Assembly: GCA_033030425.1 (NCBI GenBank)
Contig: JAUFSD010000009.1
Location: 434,001 to 498,000 of the forward strand
Direction: 5' to 3'
Origin: Verpa conica
Taxonomy: Eukaryota > Ascomycota > Pezizomycetes > Pezizales > Morchellaceae
Length of the DNA: 64,000 nucleotides
Position numbers and translations under genes: made by a program. The notes under the pieces were generated by a model that had not been told where the DNA came from, did no database searches, and saw only the letters and a program-made list of their open reading frames with translations. Below, piece by piece: positions 23,486 to 34,492 of the stretch; the first letter of the stretch is position 1, and every line of letters starts with the position of its first letter.

Positions 23486-24835
23486 CTATGCCTCCACAAA
23501 AGGCACCGCATTCTTCTCCCTAATCTGTACAATCTTCCCCTTCCCATTGACCACACTACACAGCATCGCATTCACCGTACACGGTAGTCCTTTCTGTCTC
23601 GCAACCGTCACCACCCACCCATTGATATAATCCACCTCCGTCTGCCTTCCATTCCTCACATCCTGCACCATACTACTCCAATTATCCGCCGTCGTCCTCG
23701 CAACCTTAATCACCACATCATACAACCTCTCCGCCGAAAACCTCACCTCCCTCCCCGGCACCGACGCAATCGACGGGAGCGAACAGAGCACAGCAGAGAC
23801 TTCATATAAGATCAACCGCATCATCTGCGTGATATGAAAGTTCTCCAACAACTCGCCATTCCGGCAGTCGAACAGCACCGTGAGAGGGTTCAACACAGCG
23901 TTAACAGCAAGTTTTTCAAGCTGTACAGAGAGCAGCTCAGGGAGGGAGACATGTTCTGCTGAGATATCTGGGCATTCGAGGAGAGTTGAGATGAGGTATT
24001 CTGTTGTTGGTGCGAGGTTGGGTAGTAGTGGTGGTTTATTACTTGCTGCTGGCTCCTTTAATGTGAACCAGTGCTTTGATGAAGTCTCTGGCGCGGGGGT
24101 CTCGGGGACGTGACAAAGTTGGATAGTCCCCAGACCTTTCTGTATGACTGAGAACGGACCCTTGGAGTATGCGCCGTGGGTTGTGATACCACTGATGAAG
24201 TGCGGTCTGTTAGTGGGGTCGGGGAAGATCTCGGATTTAATCTCGTCGATGATGCCCATCCCGTTTTGGAGGATTAGGACTGTGGAGTCTCGGGTGAGTC
24301 GCTTCACGATTGGGCGCAAGGCGCTGACTGTTTGGTGGGCTTTGGTGGTGACTATGAGGTTCCAAATGGGATATGGAGGTTGTGGGGCGGGGGTGCCGTC
24401 GGCATTGTAGGCGTTTGCAACCTCGGTGTGGAAGTTTGTAGAAGTAGAGACATCGCAGTGGGGACGGTAGAGTTGTATGGTTGAACCAGCCTTTTTGAAC
24501 TCGGTGAGCTTGGTGTAGTTTTGGAATACTAGTGTAACTGGGGGTGGTAAAGGCAGTGTGCGGAGGGAGTGTGCGACAATTGAGCCAATGTTTCCGGTGC
24601 CGAGAATGTGGATTCGTGATAGAGGGTCGATGACCGGCGTTTGTTCTGTTTGGAGTTTTAGTGGTGACTGTTCGAGTTCTTGGTATAGCTGTGGCAATAT
24701 TCTTCCAGTAGAGAGGCTTCTCCCCGCCATTCTAACTCCCAATATCGATATCCCTACACTATTTCCCCGGATGATATCTAGGATTCGCAGAGATGAGCGG
24801 GGTATCGACGAGGGCTGCAGGCCTATCATCCGCAA
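23486..24835 (-). CDS. PAN5: Ketopantoate reductase family (2-dehydropantoate 2-reductase)
   Basis: Single-exon gene of 449 aa. The family reduces ketopantoate to pantoate with NADPH on the way to pantothenate and CoA. An N-terminal Rossmann motif IHILGTGNIGSIVAHSL (about residues 75-91, GxGxxG) is preceded by about 70 residues rich in Arg and Ser that could be a mitochondrial presequence. The conserved LILQNGMG (middle) and the helix EKLAVNAVLNPLTVLFDC with catalytic Lys and Asn follow. The C-terminal signature SSMVQDVRNGRQTEVDYINGW is complete. Length is above the bacterial enzyme (about 300 aa) because of insertions typical of fungal members. Fungi have several paralogs, so the exact substrate is inferred from family only. 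The start at 24835 gives the longest frame; a later Met at residue 36 is possible. Confidence 0.88.
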   Translation of the reverse strand: MRMIGLQPSSIPRSSLRILDIIRGNSVGISILGVRMAGRSLSTGRILPQLYQELEQSPLKLQTEQTPVIDPLSRIHILGTGNIGSIVAHSLRTLPLPPPVTLVFQNYTKLTEFKKAGSTIQLYRPHCDVSTSTNFHTEVANAYNADGTPAPQPPYPIWNLIVTTKAHQTVSALRPIVKRLTRDSTVLILQNGMGIIDEIKSEIFPDPTNRPHFISGITTHGAYSKGPFSVIQKGLGTIQLCHVPETPAPETSSKHWFTLKEPAASNKPPLLPNLAPTTEYLISTLLECPDISAEHVSLPELLSVQLEKLAVNAVLNPLTVLFDCRNGELLENFHITQMMRLILYEVSAVLCSLPSIASVPGREVRFSAERLYDVVIKVARTTADNWSSMVQDVRNGRQTEVDYINGWVVTVARQKGLPCTVNAMLCSVVNGKGKIVQIREKNAVPFVEA

Positions 24836-26941
24836 GAGGAATTGTAGGTGAAGTATCCGCCGGGGTCAATTGTCCATGGAGGAGCGAGTGCCGAGAGATG
24901 ACGGAAAAGCTGATGGAGGAGTCTCTTATGGGTAAAGTAGAGGATGTAGGTCTAGGGTTAGGGTTTCTGTATGAAAATCTCACTTACCTACATCTGCATC
25001 TTCTTATCCGTCAGTTCACAATGCTATAGAGTCTTGACTCGAGAAAACACCCTCCCTTTTCTTGTCAAATACTTATTGCCTATCAAAAATAACCCAGAGT
25101 AGGTGGACATGGGGGAAAGAGTGACCTCGTGCGGGAACCCTAACCCCAGATCCGGAAAGCTTAGATTCGTAGAAAAAGAGAGTAATAGCTAGTAATTTTT
25201 ATTCTTATTAAAGCAAAGCCCTTAAATAGTTGAATCAGCAGGTCAAATAAGCCCTCCCACTTCCAGCGTACCTACTCAACCACAGATAATCTCATTAAAC
25301 TACAACTCTCGCGAGCCAGACCTTTATCGATTCTGTCTTTCTGGCTAACGCTTGCCGCTCATAATCCTGGGTTATCCTGACAGATCGGAGGGATTATGGC
25401 GTAAATTTCCGACTATATGTGATCATATCTATCTCTGGCCGTGTATTCTCATTGTTCTCGTTGGATTCGCTCTCTAGGCATATAATCACACTTCCAAGTT
25501 CTGTTAGTATGAGATTATTAAAAATAACCTTGGAAGAATCTATTTACCAGTATTCTTTGGGTTTTTACAGGAGCTAGGACTGCTGAATAGACTATAGAGA
25601 TAGCTGATTTATTTCCGCTGGAGCCCGGAATATCTGAGTTAGTAGAACTGTCGCTCATAGCTATAAGACGATCCGGGTAGGCTTCCAAACGCTGAAACTC
25701 GCTAAAAGACATCTTTAGTGCTGTTCTGTATGACTTCCACTGTATCGAGTGTTGATAAATAGCACAGATATAACTAACAAAACTTACATATTAAAACGAC
25801 CCGCTATAGTTCTAAAAGTATCCAACTAGGGTAGTAGCTTTTGAAACCACTAATATATAGTGGTTTACCAAAGCCCTTTGGCGTATTTGCAACTGAATCC
25901 CCACCCTCGGGATTGTAAAGGACTGGTATATGTCGCTTACGTTCGTTGATTGATAGATCTTGGACGTGATCCGTATCCCCGGGCTCCAGACTGCGAGTAG
26001 CAAGTTGTTAGTCATACATTTAACTCTATAAGCTGCTCAGTGGCATGGAAGTAAACACTCCTTACAGAGCATAGATGAAGGCTATTTTCCCGAGTCGTAG
26101 CTGAGGTTAAAGACATTCTAGTGCCAGACCGCTTGGTTGTTTGGGAAATCGTAGCATCACTGCTTCTCGAATACAAGAAATGACTGAGCCATCATTAAAC
26201 TTGCGTTTAATGGCAATGAGCTCTTGGGAAGCTATATTGATATGTGGAGTGTGATAAGAGGCGAAGCAGTAACTTGCCAGTAAATGAATAGTGAAAACGT
26301 CATCAGCAACCACACCATGGCCATCCACGGGGTTCCTATGGCATCGTTCATACCTGATTATATAAAGCAATCTTCTAAAGTCTTCTTAGTTTCTCTGTTT
26401 ATATGCTATCTAACATATACAAGTTATTACTAGTTCGCCTGCCAAAAGTATCTGTTTGTCGTATGCCTCATCAATTCTACCTATGATCCAGCAGTCATCT
26501 AGGCCCCCATATCGTTTCTTCACCCAGGTAACTGTAGGAAATGTTTCAGAGAAAGGACTACACTCTTCTGCTAGCAAAAAGAACTAAAGCTATAGTTTAA
26601 TATTACTTAATAGAGTATCTGCCGAAGTTGACCACCTATAGAAGGCGAAATAGAAAAGTATAGAGGGATAATAGGAAATCCAGTGATATATTCCAGCTCA
26701 GAGTTTTTATTTTACAGCATTGCGAATTGAAATTCCCCGATAGATAAGAAGTTGTAGACGCAGATGTAGATGAGTGAGATTTCCATGCAGAAGCCCTAAC
26801 CCTTGATCTGCCATAAGAAGTCCCCAGATCCGGGGCTTAGAGCCGCATCACTTGGCGTTCTACCAAGGCCTCGACATTACTTCAGAACCTCTGCAGTACA
26901 CAAACTCTCACATATCAAACACCCATCCCTCATCAGCAAAC
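24836..26941. promoter_or_regulatory. Divergent intergenic region with AT-rich insert
   Basis: Lies between the reductase (leftward) and LRP1 (rightward). TTAGGG-type motifs occur near both ends: TAGGGTTAGGG at 24953-24963, AACCCTAACCCC at 25136-25147, GCCCTAACCCTT at 26793-26804. A direct repeat CCCCAGATCCGG..GCTTAGA lies at 25144-25165 and 26822-26841. Between them is about 1.6 kb of AT-rich DNA with short minus-strand open frames (25518-25712, 25812-26015, 26107-26370) that look like remnants of a gene but match nothing I recognise. Confidence 0.5.
25144..26841 (+). repeat. Direct repeat pair flanking AT-rich DNA
   Basis: Copies at 25144-25165 and 26822-26841 share CCCCAGATCCGG and then GCTTAGA, separated by AAA in the first copy and GG in the second. 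Each has an upstream CCCTAACCC motif. They bracket about 1.65 kb of AT-rich sequence. They could be duplicated promoter elements or the edges of an insertion. Confidence 0.5.
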
Positions 26942-27969
26942 ATGAACGAAGAAGTACTAGACCTACTTGACCTTCTTGATGAACAAATAGACGAAGTTAC
27001 AGAATCCCTTCAGCCTCTACTTACAACCTCCCTCCAGGACATATCCTCCAAGCTCCCTGTCGTCGACAAAGCCCGTCTCTCAGTACTAACAACCTATGCC
27101 ATCGAATCACTCCTCTTCTGTTAGTCCCCCCCCTCCCCTCCTCCTCCCTATTTCTCACCTCATACTCACACTCTGCTAACATGGCGATAAACAGCATACC
27201 TTCGCCTCAATGGAGTAAACGCAAAAGAGCACCCTGTTATGGGCGAACTCGCCCGCGTCCGCCAGTATGTTCAGAAAATCAACCAAGCGCAAGCTGGCTC
27301 TGCGAAACGGGAGGTTGTTCTGAACAAGGAGGTTGCAGGAAGGTTCCTTAAGCACGATTTGGTTTGTCTAGCCCTCTCTCTCTCTTCCTCATCCCCCAGG
27401 TAGACATGGCGCTGACTAGGTGTGCTAGGCTGGAAATGAGAAATGGGATCGTGAGCGTGCAGAGCAGCAGGCGAGGGAGCGCGCGGGTGCGTTTGCGAAA
27501 TTTGAGGAGCTGTCGCGCAAGATTGAGAGGAGGGAGGCAGAGAAAGAGGATCAAGCACAGGCGATGAAGGATAGTGCCTCTGACGAGGATGGGGGTGTGG
27601 AGGTAGGGGAGGAATCACCAAGTGAAGAGGAGGAGAAAGCGACGGTGACGTCAGAGATAAAGGGTCTACAGCGGCATTTACAGGTCGGACAATCTGTTGA
27701 TGACAAAAAGTCGAAGAATGAGGAGCAGGTTAACCGTATCCTTGATACTTTTAAGAATCATGGTGTTGCGGCTGGAGCAAAGCGTAAACATGATAAAGAC
27801 CCCGAGGGTAGTGATGGGAAGAAAAGGGGGCATAAGTCGAGGAAGAATAAAAATAAGAAGATTGATACTGAGAAAGGTGTGTCCCCTCACCCTAAACCAT
27901 CTTTAATACTAACATTGGCTAGTAGACGAAGCACCCGGGAAGCGTGGGAAAAGGAACCGCAACCGGTGA
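26942..27969 (+). CDS. LRP1: Exosome cofactor Lrp1/Rrp47 (C1D, Sas10/Utp3 family)
   Basis: Nuclear RNA-binding partner of the exosome nuclease Rrp6, needed for 3' processing of rRNA and snoRNA. Four exons join in frame: 26942-27119, 27195-27361, 27429-27876, 27926-27969 (278 aa). The N-terminal C1D/Sas10 helical domain reads LDEQIDEVTESLQPLL, then AIESLLF-SYLRLNG across intron 1, KEHPVMGELARVRQYVQKI and RFLKHDL. A charged middle part (EEEEKATVTSE) and a lysine-rich tail ending KRGKRNRNR follow; the basic tail typifies the family and binds RNA. The ATG at 26942 is preferred over an in-frame one at 26852 because the family starts near MNEEVLDLLD. Introns are 75, 67 and 49 nt. It converges with the ORF at 28134-28649. 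Confidence 0.92.
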
Positions 27970-28133
27970 TTAAGTTAGATGGAGAACAAACAAAAGAGCT
28001 GTATTTTTATAGTACTCTAGATTTCTCTTTTCTCTCTTTTCGTGTATATTATTTCTCCACGAGCATAAATCAGGCGTTATTTCTTCCTTCATTATGCAGA
28101 CCTATTTAACAAAAAATCCTACCCTACCCTACC

Positions 28134-28649
28134 CTACCACCCTCTCTGCCTCAAAACCTCACAATCACACTCTTCCACCGCTGACTTCCCACTACTACAC
28201 AGCCCCTCTACCAACACTCCCGCAGCCCACGTACTCCCAGTCCCCTCCTGCACAAGATACGAAAGCCTCCGCGCGACCTCCTTCCTCGCCTTCAACACCT
28301 CACCAAGACTCCCACCGCCACCCTTCACGATCGAAACCTGCCTATTCAGCTCCTGGATCGCGTTATTCGTATCACTTGCAGCAGCAAGGAGTGAAGAATT
28401 ATACAACGACCTTGTCGATTGCAGTCTTGAGGTATCCGGAGAGGGCGGTTGTGTGGGATCGAAAGCGATACTGATTGAGCAGGTTCGTGACGGGATGGAG
28501 GCTATGGACGCAGGGCGGAGAGGACGGGTTGGTGAATTTTGGGGGTTTATGTGGTGTTTGAGGGTCGGTTTGAAAAGTGTGATTTTGACCGCTTTGAGGA
28601 GTTTGCTTATTTTGTGGATGTAACTGGTTGTTTTAGTAAAGAGTCGCAT
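28134..28649 (-). CDS. Unrecognised protein, 171 aa
   Basis: Single open frame from ATG at 28649. The N-terminal 40 residues are rich in Lys, Thr, Ile and Leu with no acidic residue, compatible with a mitochondrial presequence. The middle contains SLLAAASDTNNAIQELNRQV, predicted helical, and KARKEVARRLSYLVQEG. The C-terminal part is rich in Gly, Cys and Glu. I recognise no family. The frame opposes and nearly abuts LRP1 (165 bp between stop codons), a normal convergent spacing. The opposite strand is also open in part, so coding status is uncertain. Confidence 0.4.
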   Translation of the reverse strand: MRLFTKTTSYIHKISKLLKAVKITLFKPTLKHHINPQNSPTRPLRPASIASIPSRTCSISIAFDPTQPPSPDTSRLQSTRSLYNSSLLAAASDTNNAIQELNRQVSIVKGGGGSLGEVLKARKEVARRLSYLVQEGTGSTWAAGVLVEGLCSSGKSAVEECDCEVLRQRGW

Positions 28650-29731
28650 GGCTTTTTTCTTTTTTTGGTTGTTGGTGTTGATAGGGCTGTTTGTTGAGTG
28701 GAGGTATATTGGGGGGGGTATATATGGGTGAGATGTGTGAAAATGGTGGGTGGTATTTCCTTTGTTGGACTATAGGTTGTTTTTATATTTTTAGGAAGGG
28801 GAGAGGCTCTGTCTATGCCATAGCCCTGTGACTGTATGCGAGAAATCATGAGTTAAAAGAAAAGAAAGCGATGAGTGTTTGAGAGTTGGAGTTGGTGAGA
28901 ACAAAGAGGGCGAAATGGGGTCTAGAGGTATTATAAGGTCGTTGTTTATTAAGGGCTTTATAAAGCTTAGGCTAGGAGGCCATTAATAGGATTCAGGTCT
29001 AACTAAATTGTACTGTGAATTATATCATATGGCTCTTGATGCCGAGTGATATCTCGTGAGAATTACTTACACTATCCTCGAGATCAAATAGTATCTCTTA
29101 ACTTACTACAGTACACTCGTCATACAAGGGCTCGGGCTATAAGCGTACCTAACTGATAAGAGTACTTTCCATGAACTTGGCATTTCATACAAGAATAATC
29201 GCAATATAAGCATGTGGTAATAGGAGGAGTGTATTATATATGTATTCCTCTCTAGAACCTCTAGTTATTGAGTCAATACCAAACGAACCTATAACCTCAC
29301 AAGGTCTTTAGTAGAGGATGCATGTATACCCTATTCTGTACCCTACCGACATTTATGTCTCAAAGACCTGTCAAAGATGTTTTATGCATGACATGAAACA
29401 AACATCCCTTCAGCCACAATCAAATAAATCCAACCCCGCATTTTGTTTCTACATATCAAAGGGCTCACAAGTCCCAAGCCCTCCATCTAAACATTAGCAA
29501 TCTTCTTCTTCATGCGCAGTCAGTAGCCAAGTGCCCGCTACTAATCCTAGGGCAACCACCCCTATCCCTGCATCCGCAGAGCCGCAGGGGGGAAAACCTA
29601 CCCACAGACAAACGGTCGACTCACACACCTTGTTGATGCCCATAAAACAGAAAGAGAAAGGAAAAGTTTACTCACAAAAAGAATAAACAAATAAACAAAT
29701 ATTTAAAAAAAGAAGAAAAGAAGAAAGAGAG
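28650..29731. other. Intergenic region, AT-rich
   Basis: Between the unknown ORF and the SET-domain gene, which are divergently oriented. No coding signal. A purine-rich A/G tract at about 29700-29730 directly precedes the SET-gene ATG and is probably 5' UTR. Confidence 0.5.
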
Positions 29732-31196
29732 ATGACGACCCCAAGTACAAACTACCACCCTGCTACAGATGAAAAACATCTCAACTTCCTCACCTGGTCG
29801 CGGACTCAAGGGATAACATTCACTAAAATAACACCTGCGCGTTTCCCGAATGCCGGTCTTGGGATCGCATCAACGGACTCTATCGAAGGCCCCCGCCGCG
29901 CAAAACAGGGCGAGAATAAAAACAGACTTGGGTTCAGTGAGGGGGAGACGATAGCTTTTACTCCAAAGGCTGCGTTACTGACGAGGGAGAACTTGGGTGC
30001 TTTTTCGCCGACTTTGGGGGATGTGAGTGTGTTGTTGAAGGAGTTGAGTACCCATGCTTGCTTTGCTGCGGCGATTGCAAAGGAGATGGGGAATGAGAAG
30101 AATAAGTGGAGGCCGTGGATGAAGGTGTGGCCTACATTGAACGAATTTAGAGAAGGGGTTCCGTTGTTGTGGGAGGAGAGGGAGCAGGAGCTATTGCCTC
30201 CGAGTGCGATATGTGAGTATTCCTATTCTAGAGGGGGGTTCATGTAGGCTAATAGGATGCAGCAATACTTGAGGCGCAAAAGAAGAAATTCGAGGGGGAT
30301 TTCGAGAAGGTCAAGAAGTTGGGATTCGAATTCACGAGAGATGAATATATCTATGCATGGCTTGTTGGTATGCGTCATCGCTCACCACATATCACTCGTT
30401 TTACACACCTCTAACACGGAGTAGTGAATACCAGAAGTCTTTTCTATAAGCTCGAGACCCCCGACTACAAGGAACTCACTCGTGAGAATTGCATGGCACT
30501 CTGCCCCTTCATCGACTACTTCAACCACTCTGACGACGGCGTAAGTCACCTTGAAACATCTGTCCTATATTTACTAACCCCCTATAGTGTAAAGTAGAAC
30601 TATCCCCAGCAGGCTACACTGTCACCCCCTCAACCACCACTCTCCCTGCTCACACCCAGCTCTTTGTGACATACGGCTGCCACTCCAATGACTTTCTCCT
30701 CTGTGAATACGGTTTCATCCTTCCCACGGCCAGCAATAAATGGGACGAAGTAACTCTCGACTCTTACATCCTCCCAGGTCTCACCCACTCTCAGCGTACA
30801 CTTCTTGAATCTGAAGGGTTTCTTGGAAACTACATTTTCGACCGCTCAACCTTCTGTTTCCGCACCCAAGCTGCTGTACGTATGATGCTCATCAAGGACC
30901 CAGATAACCCACGCAATAAAGCGAAGGTGGACCGATGGCGGCGGTTCCTGATTGGCCAGGAAGATGGGGAGCGGGAGAGAGCGGCAGTAGAGGAGTGGTT
31001 GTGCGGTGTGTTGGAGAAGCTGAGAGTAAGGGGTAGGGAGGCGTGGGGACAGGCAGATGATCTAGAGGATGGGAGTGTGAAGAGATTGATTCAGGAGAGA
31101 TGGGAGCAGATTTTGGGCATGGTGGAGAGTGTAGAGACTGATATCAAGGGGGATGTGGAGGAGGGTGGAAGGAACTTGGGGGCTTATATAATGTGA
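29732..31196 (+). CDS. SET-domain protein lysine methyltransferase (SETD6/Rkm/LSMT-like)
   Basis: Four exons join in frame: 29732-30212, 30263-30367, 30425-30540, 30588-31196 (436 aa). The N-terminal block NFLTWSRTQGITF..ARFPNAGLGIAST is the split SET start seen in Rubisco-LSMT-type enzymes. YIYAWLV-VNTRSLFYKL (exons 2-3), MALCPFIDYFNHSDDG with the SAM-binding NHS, and FVTYGCHSNDFLLCEYGF follow in order. The C-terminal 150 residues (RTLLESEGFLGNYIFD onward) form the helical substrate-binding domain. Such enzymes methylate lysines on non-histone proteins, in yeast often ribosomal proteins or eEF1A; the substrate here cannot be told from sequence. Introns are 50, 57 and 47 nt. Confidence 0.88.
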
Positions 31197-33658
31197 GGGG
31201 CTGAAGTTATGGATTCGTAGGTGGTGTTTTGGTTTGTGTTCTCATGTCATCGCCGCCTAGAAATAACTCTCTTAGACTCGCTATTATGATATTTTAAGCT
31301 TAGTATTTAAGATTTTTTTTTCTGTTATAAACTCCCCTTTTTATATAGTCGGTCAATATTTAAAAAAATACCCATACTTTCTCTTTGTCATGGACCACAC
31401 TTGCGCTAAAGAGCCATATATACCCAGACTACTGAGACATTTCCCCTGATTGGCTCTATGAGTTCCTTGTTTCTGAGGAAAAAGAAAAGGGCTCATAGCT
31501 CATATAAACTTTGTAATTTCTTTAAACTAATTTAGTACCAGGCAAAATTTCCTAGCTGGATGGAAAGAACCGTAGGATAAGATTTGTATGTCCGATCAGA
31601 TTTCAGAGTTTGTGATACTACGTAACAAACATGGCCTCGCCAGAGTAAATAATTATGTTGCATATTTTTCGTTACTGTGTTCGTAGATGTTATGCTTGCT
31701 AACTCTGTAGCTCGTGTAGGTTGTCTGAAAGGCTACAATTATATGTGTAAGTAATAAGTTTATGGTTCTATTGTAGGTAGTATAGCCACCTGGCAGGTAT
31801 ATAGGTTTGGTAACCTATTACTTACCGTCCCTCTAAAGTTTGTATCGAGGATTAATATAGTTCCAGTTTTGTGCAGACAAAATCCCTAATATATACTATA
31901 TATAGCTCTTGTGAAGTGCTTAAAAATATCCATGTAACTCAATATACGCCGTAAAAGTCTATATTTTACTCTCGTGCCAGGTGGTCTTCATACTAAAATA
32001 GGTCGATCCACAGATGTAGGGAATGATGGGACTAGGGTAAATTAGAAACATTAGATAAACTATTAGTGGTCAGACAAATCTCAAATAGCATATACGTAGG
32101 TACCTTCTTCATGTTACAAATGAAACTTCATTGAGTGCTTGAAAGTATAGACGGCTCGTGTCTTGAATTATGCAGAACAATACAAGTATCCTCTGCTACT
32201 CTTTAGAACAAATATTATTCTTGCAGTACCTTTGATAAAAGAAGACTACCTAGTATTACCTATTAGTAGGATATTACTAGTTGGAGGAGTATAAACTTAC
32301 ATATGGAAGAAAATCATAGACCAGTAAATGTATCCGACTACTACTAGCCAGTGCCCTAAAAAGCATCCGATTCTAGAGTCATTTTAGAGTTTCTGTATAC
32401 TGCTGGGGGCATAGGAGTACTCCCAGCAGATTCTCAAGGAATATATTGTTTCGCCCAAGCCATGGTTTCATTCCAATTCTGGCGAAATATAATTAATATT
32501 GAATAGGTATGTCAGAGTTGTTTCTTGTGGAAGGAGCTTATAGGAACCATTGGGTCTAGTGGGGACTGATAAATTTCATCCCAGGAGTTGGCCTAGGCCA
32601 GTCTGCTTTTATATCCAGGAGAGTCCAATCTTGCTGACTTTAGGGTTGTACTTTTATTTTCAAACGAAGTCGACTAGAAAGTATTTCTTCCTCTATTTCT
32701 GGTTCTCCTATACCAGATATTATTTAATGTAATTTGTGAGTAGTGATATTACGCTTTTAAATATAAGAGTAATATCTAGATTTCAACTAGCAATTAAATT
32801 AATGGAGAAACATGGCTCCTTATTTAATTTTCCGGTCTGGCCTGGACCAGAGGTTATTGTAATTTAGCTTAATATGTTTGAGGTTCTTCTCAGCAAAGAA
32901 CTGACCAAGCCAACCTCTGCTGGTCTGGGGTTTAGGATGATATGACTTTCCTGGCGTTTAAACTCGTGAGTTTGGTGGTAATTGGTGATGCCTTTCCGAT
33001 CGTATTCTTTTATAGCTGTATGACTCCTAGGTTAGAAGCCCCTATCAGATAGTTGAAGCTTGATAAGGATACGTCTAGGAACAGAAAACCATATACCTAT
33101 ACTATGATGGTATTAATGTTAATATCCCACTATATATGCTTTAGATGGTACTCGTACTGTAAGGTTTAAAGTAGTCTTTGTACTTTCAACATCTTGTAAA
33201 CTCAAAACTTGAACGGTCTCTGTCTTCTTATCATGCATACTGCACCACCTTGTCTCCAAAGAAGAACCTATACCAAGCACCCTACCCTAATTGCCGACGA
33301 TCTTCCAGAGCTTTCTAATCCCACCTGGGAGATAAGTGATTGCATGCCCAAGCAATTCTTGACGAGAAAAACAGTTATATAGCACTCATAAATCATCAAA
33401 CCAGGACAGAACCCTGCCAGCTCGTTGACACCGCTTGAAAGTCTTTGTTTATGTGTTGGTTAATAAAGCGATGAAGTTAGAACGATAGTTGAGACGTCTG
33501 AACGGCAAACTCCGCCCTATCTAATCTTATCTAATCAGACATTCAACTACATTTAGAACCATTCAATCATTCCCATCTATATAATTACTCAACCCCAAGC
33601 CCACGATACACCCAATGACCATCCAACCCCTCCTACAACTTCCCTTGCCACCTCCCTG
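31197..33658. other. AT-rich gene-free stretch
   Basis: About 2.4 kb with only short random open frames, separating the SET gene from LIP2. No inverted repeats, TATA-led units or domains stood out. Its low GC resembles the other gene-empty stretches and suggests decayed repeats. Confidence 0.5.
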
Positions 33659-34492
33659 ATGGCCACCCCATTCCTAAAGGCCATCTCTACGCCACTGGCA
33701 AGGTCAGTTCTCCGCCGTGTGCACTTTGGTGGCTCAGGCCTCACCTCCTTCAAGCGGGTCGGCGAGCTCCAAACGCAGCTCACCACAGACCTCCAAGCAA
33801 GCAAATCCCACCAAAACTGGCCTTCGCATATCCAACGCACTCCATCCCTGCAGCCAGTCCCCGACCCCATAGTCCTCACTATGGAGTTTGAGCCCGTCTA
33901 CACTCTTGGTCGCCGTGAGAGGAAGACACTTACATTTTCAGAGAGGCAAAAGCTCCAGTACCACGGTGCACAGGTATTTGAGACGCTGAGGGGTGGGCAG
34001 ACGACTTTTCATGGGCCGGGTCAGTTGACGGCGTATGTTATTATTGATCTTGTGCGGTTTAAGCTCTCGCCGAGGTGCTATATTGCTATGTTGGAAGATT
34101 CAATGATCGATACGTGTGCACACTATGGGGTCAAGGCGTTTAAAACGAAGAACACGGGTGTCTGGACAAGTGATACTAGTAAGATTGGTGCGGTTGGGGT
34201 GCATATGAGGAGGAATGTCACAAGCTATGGAATAGCCTTGAATATTTCGACTGATATGCGTTGGTTTACGGAGATTGTGCCGTGTGGGTTGAAGGGGATG
34301 GATACGACATCACTTGAGAAAGAGGGGGTACATGGGAAGACTGTGTTGGAGGTGGGAGGTGTGTTCTGTGAAAAGGTTGCGGATAGGATAGGGTGTGAAG
34401 AGGTGAAGAGAATAGAAGAGAAAGACCTTATAGATTGGCTTGGTGAGCGCAAGGTTCAACATATTCCCAGCAAGATGAAAGATTATGTATAG
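33659..34492 (+). CDS. LIP2: Lipoyl(octanoyl) transferase (LipB family)
   Basis: Mitochondrial enzyme that moves octanoyl from acyl carrier protein to target lysines, the first step of lipoate synthesis; lipoyl synthase (1-662) performs the next. Single exon, 277 aa. Conserved blocks in order are LTMEFEPVYTLGRRER, RGGQTTFHGPGQLTAYVIID, TSKIGAVGVHMRRNVTSYG with the catalytic Lys, ALNISTDMRWF and PCGLKGMDTTSL with the acyl-accepting Cys. The N-terminus lacks acidic residues and is Arg-rich (ISTPLARSVLRRVHFG), as for mitochondrial import. The start at 33659 is the first in-frame ATG. Convergent with the FHA-protein gene. Confidence 0.94.
   Translation: MATPFLKAISTPLARSVLRRVHFGGSGLTSFKRVGELQTQLTTDLQASKSHQNWPSHIQRTPSLQPVPDPIVLTMEFEPVYTLGRRERKTLTFSERQKLQYHGAQVFETLRGGQTTFHGPGQLTAYVIIDLVRFKLSPRCYIAMLEDSMIDTCAHYGVKAFKTKNTGVWTSDTSKIGAVGVHMRRNVTSYGIALNISTDMRWFTEIVPCGLKGMDTTSLEKEGVHGKTVLEVGGVFCEKVADRIGCEEVKRIEEKDLIDWLGERKVQHIPSKMKDYV

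Noticed and set aside
24951..24966. Telomere-like TTAGGG units as a possible interstitial telomere
   Set aside because: Only two units at each site, embedded in promoters; better explained as factor-binding motifs or chance.
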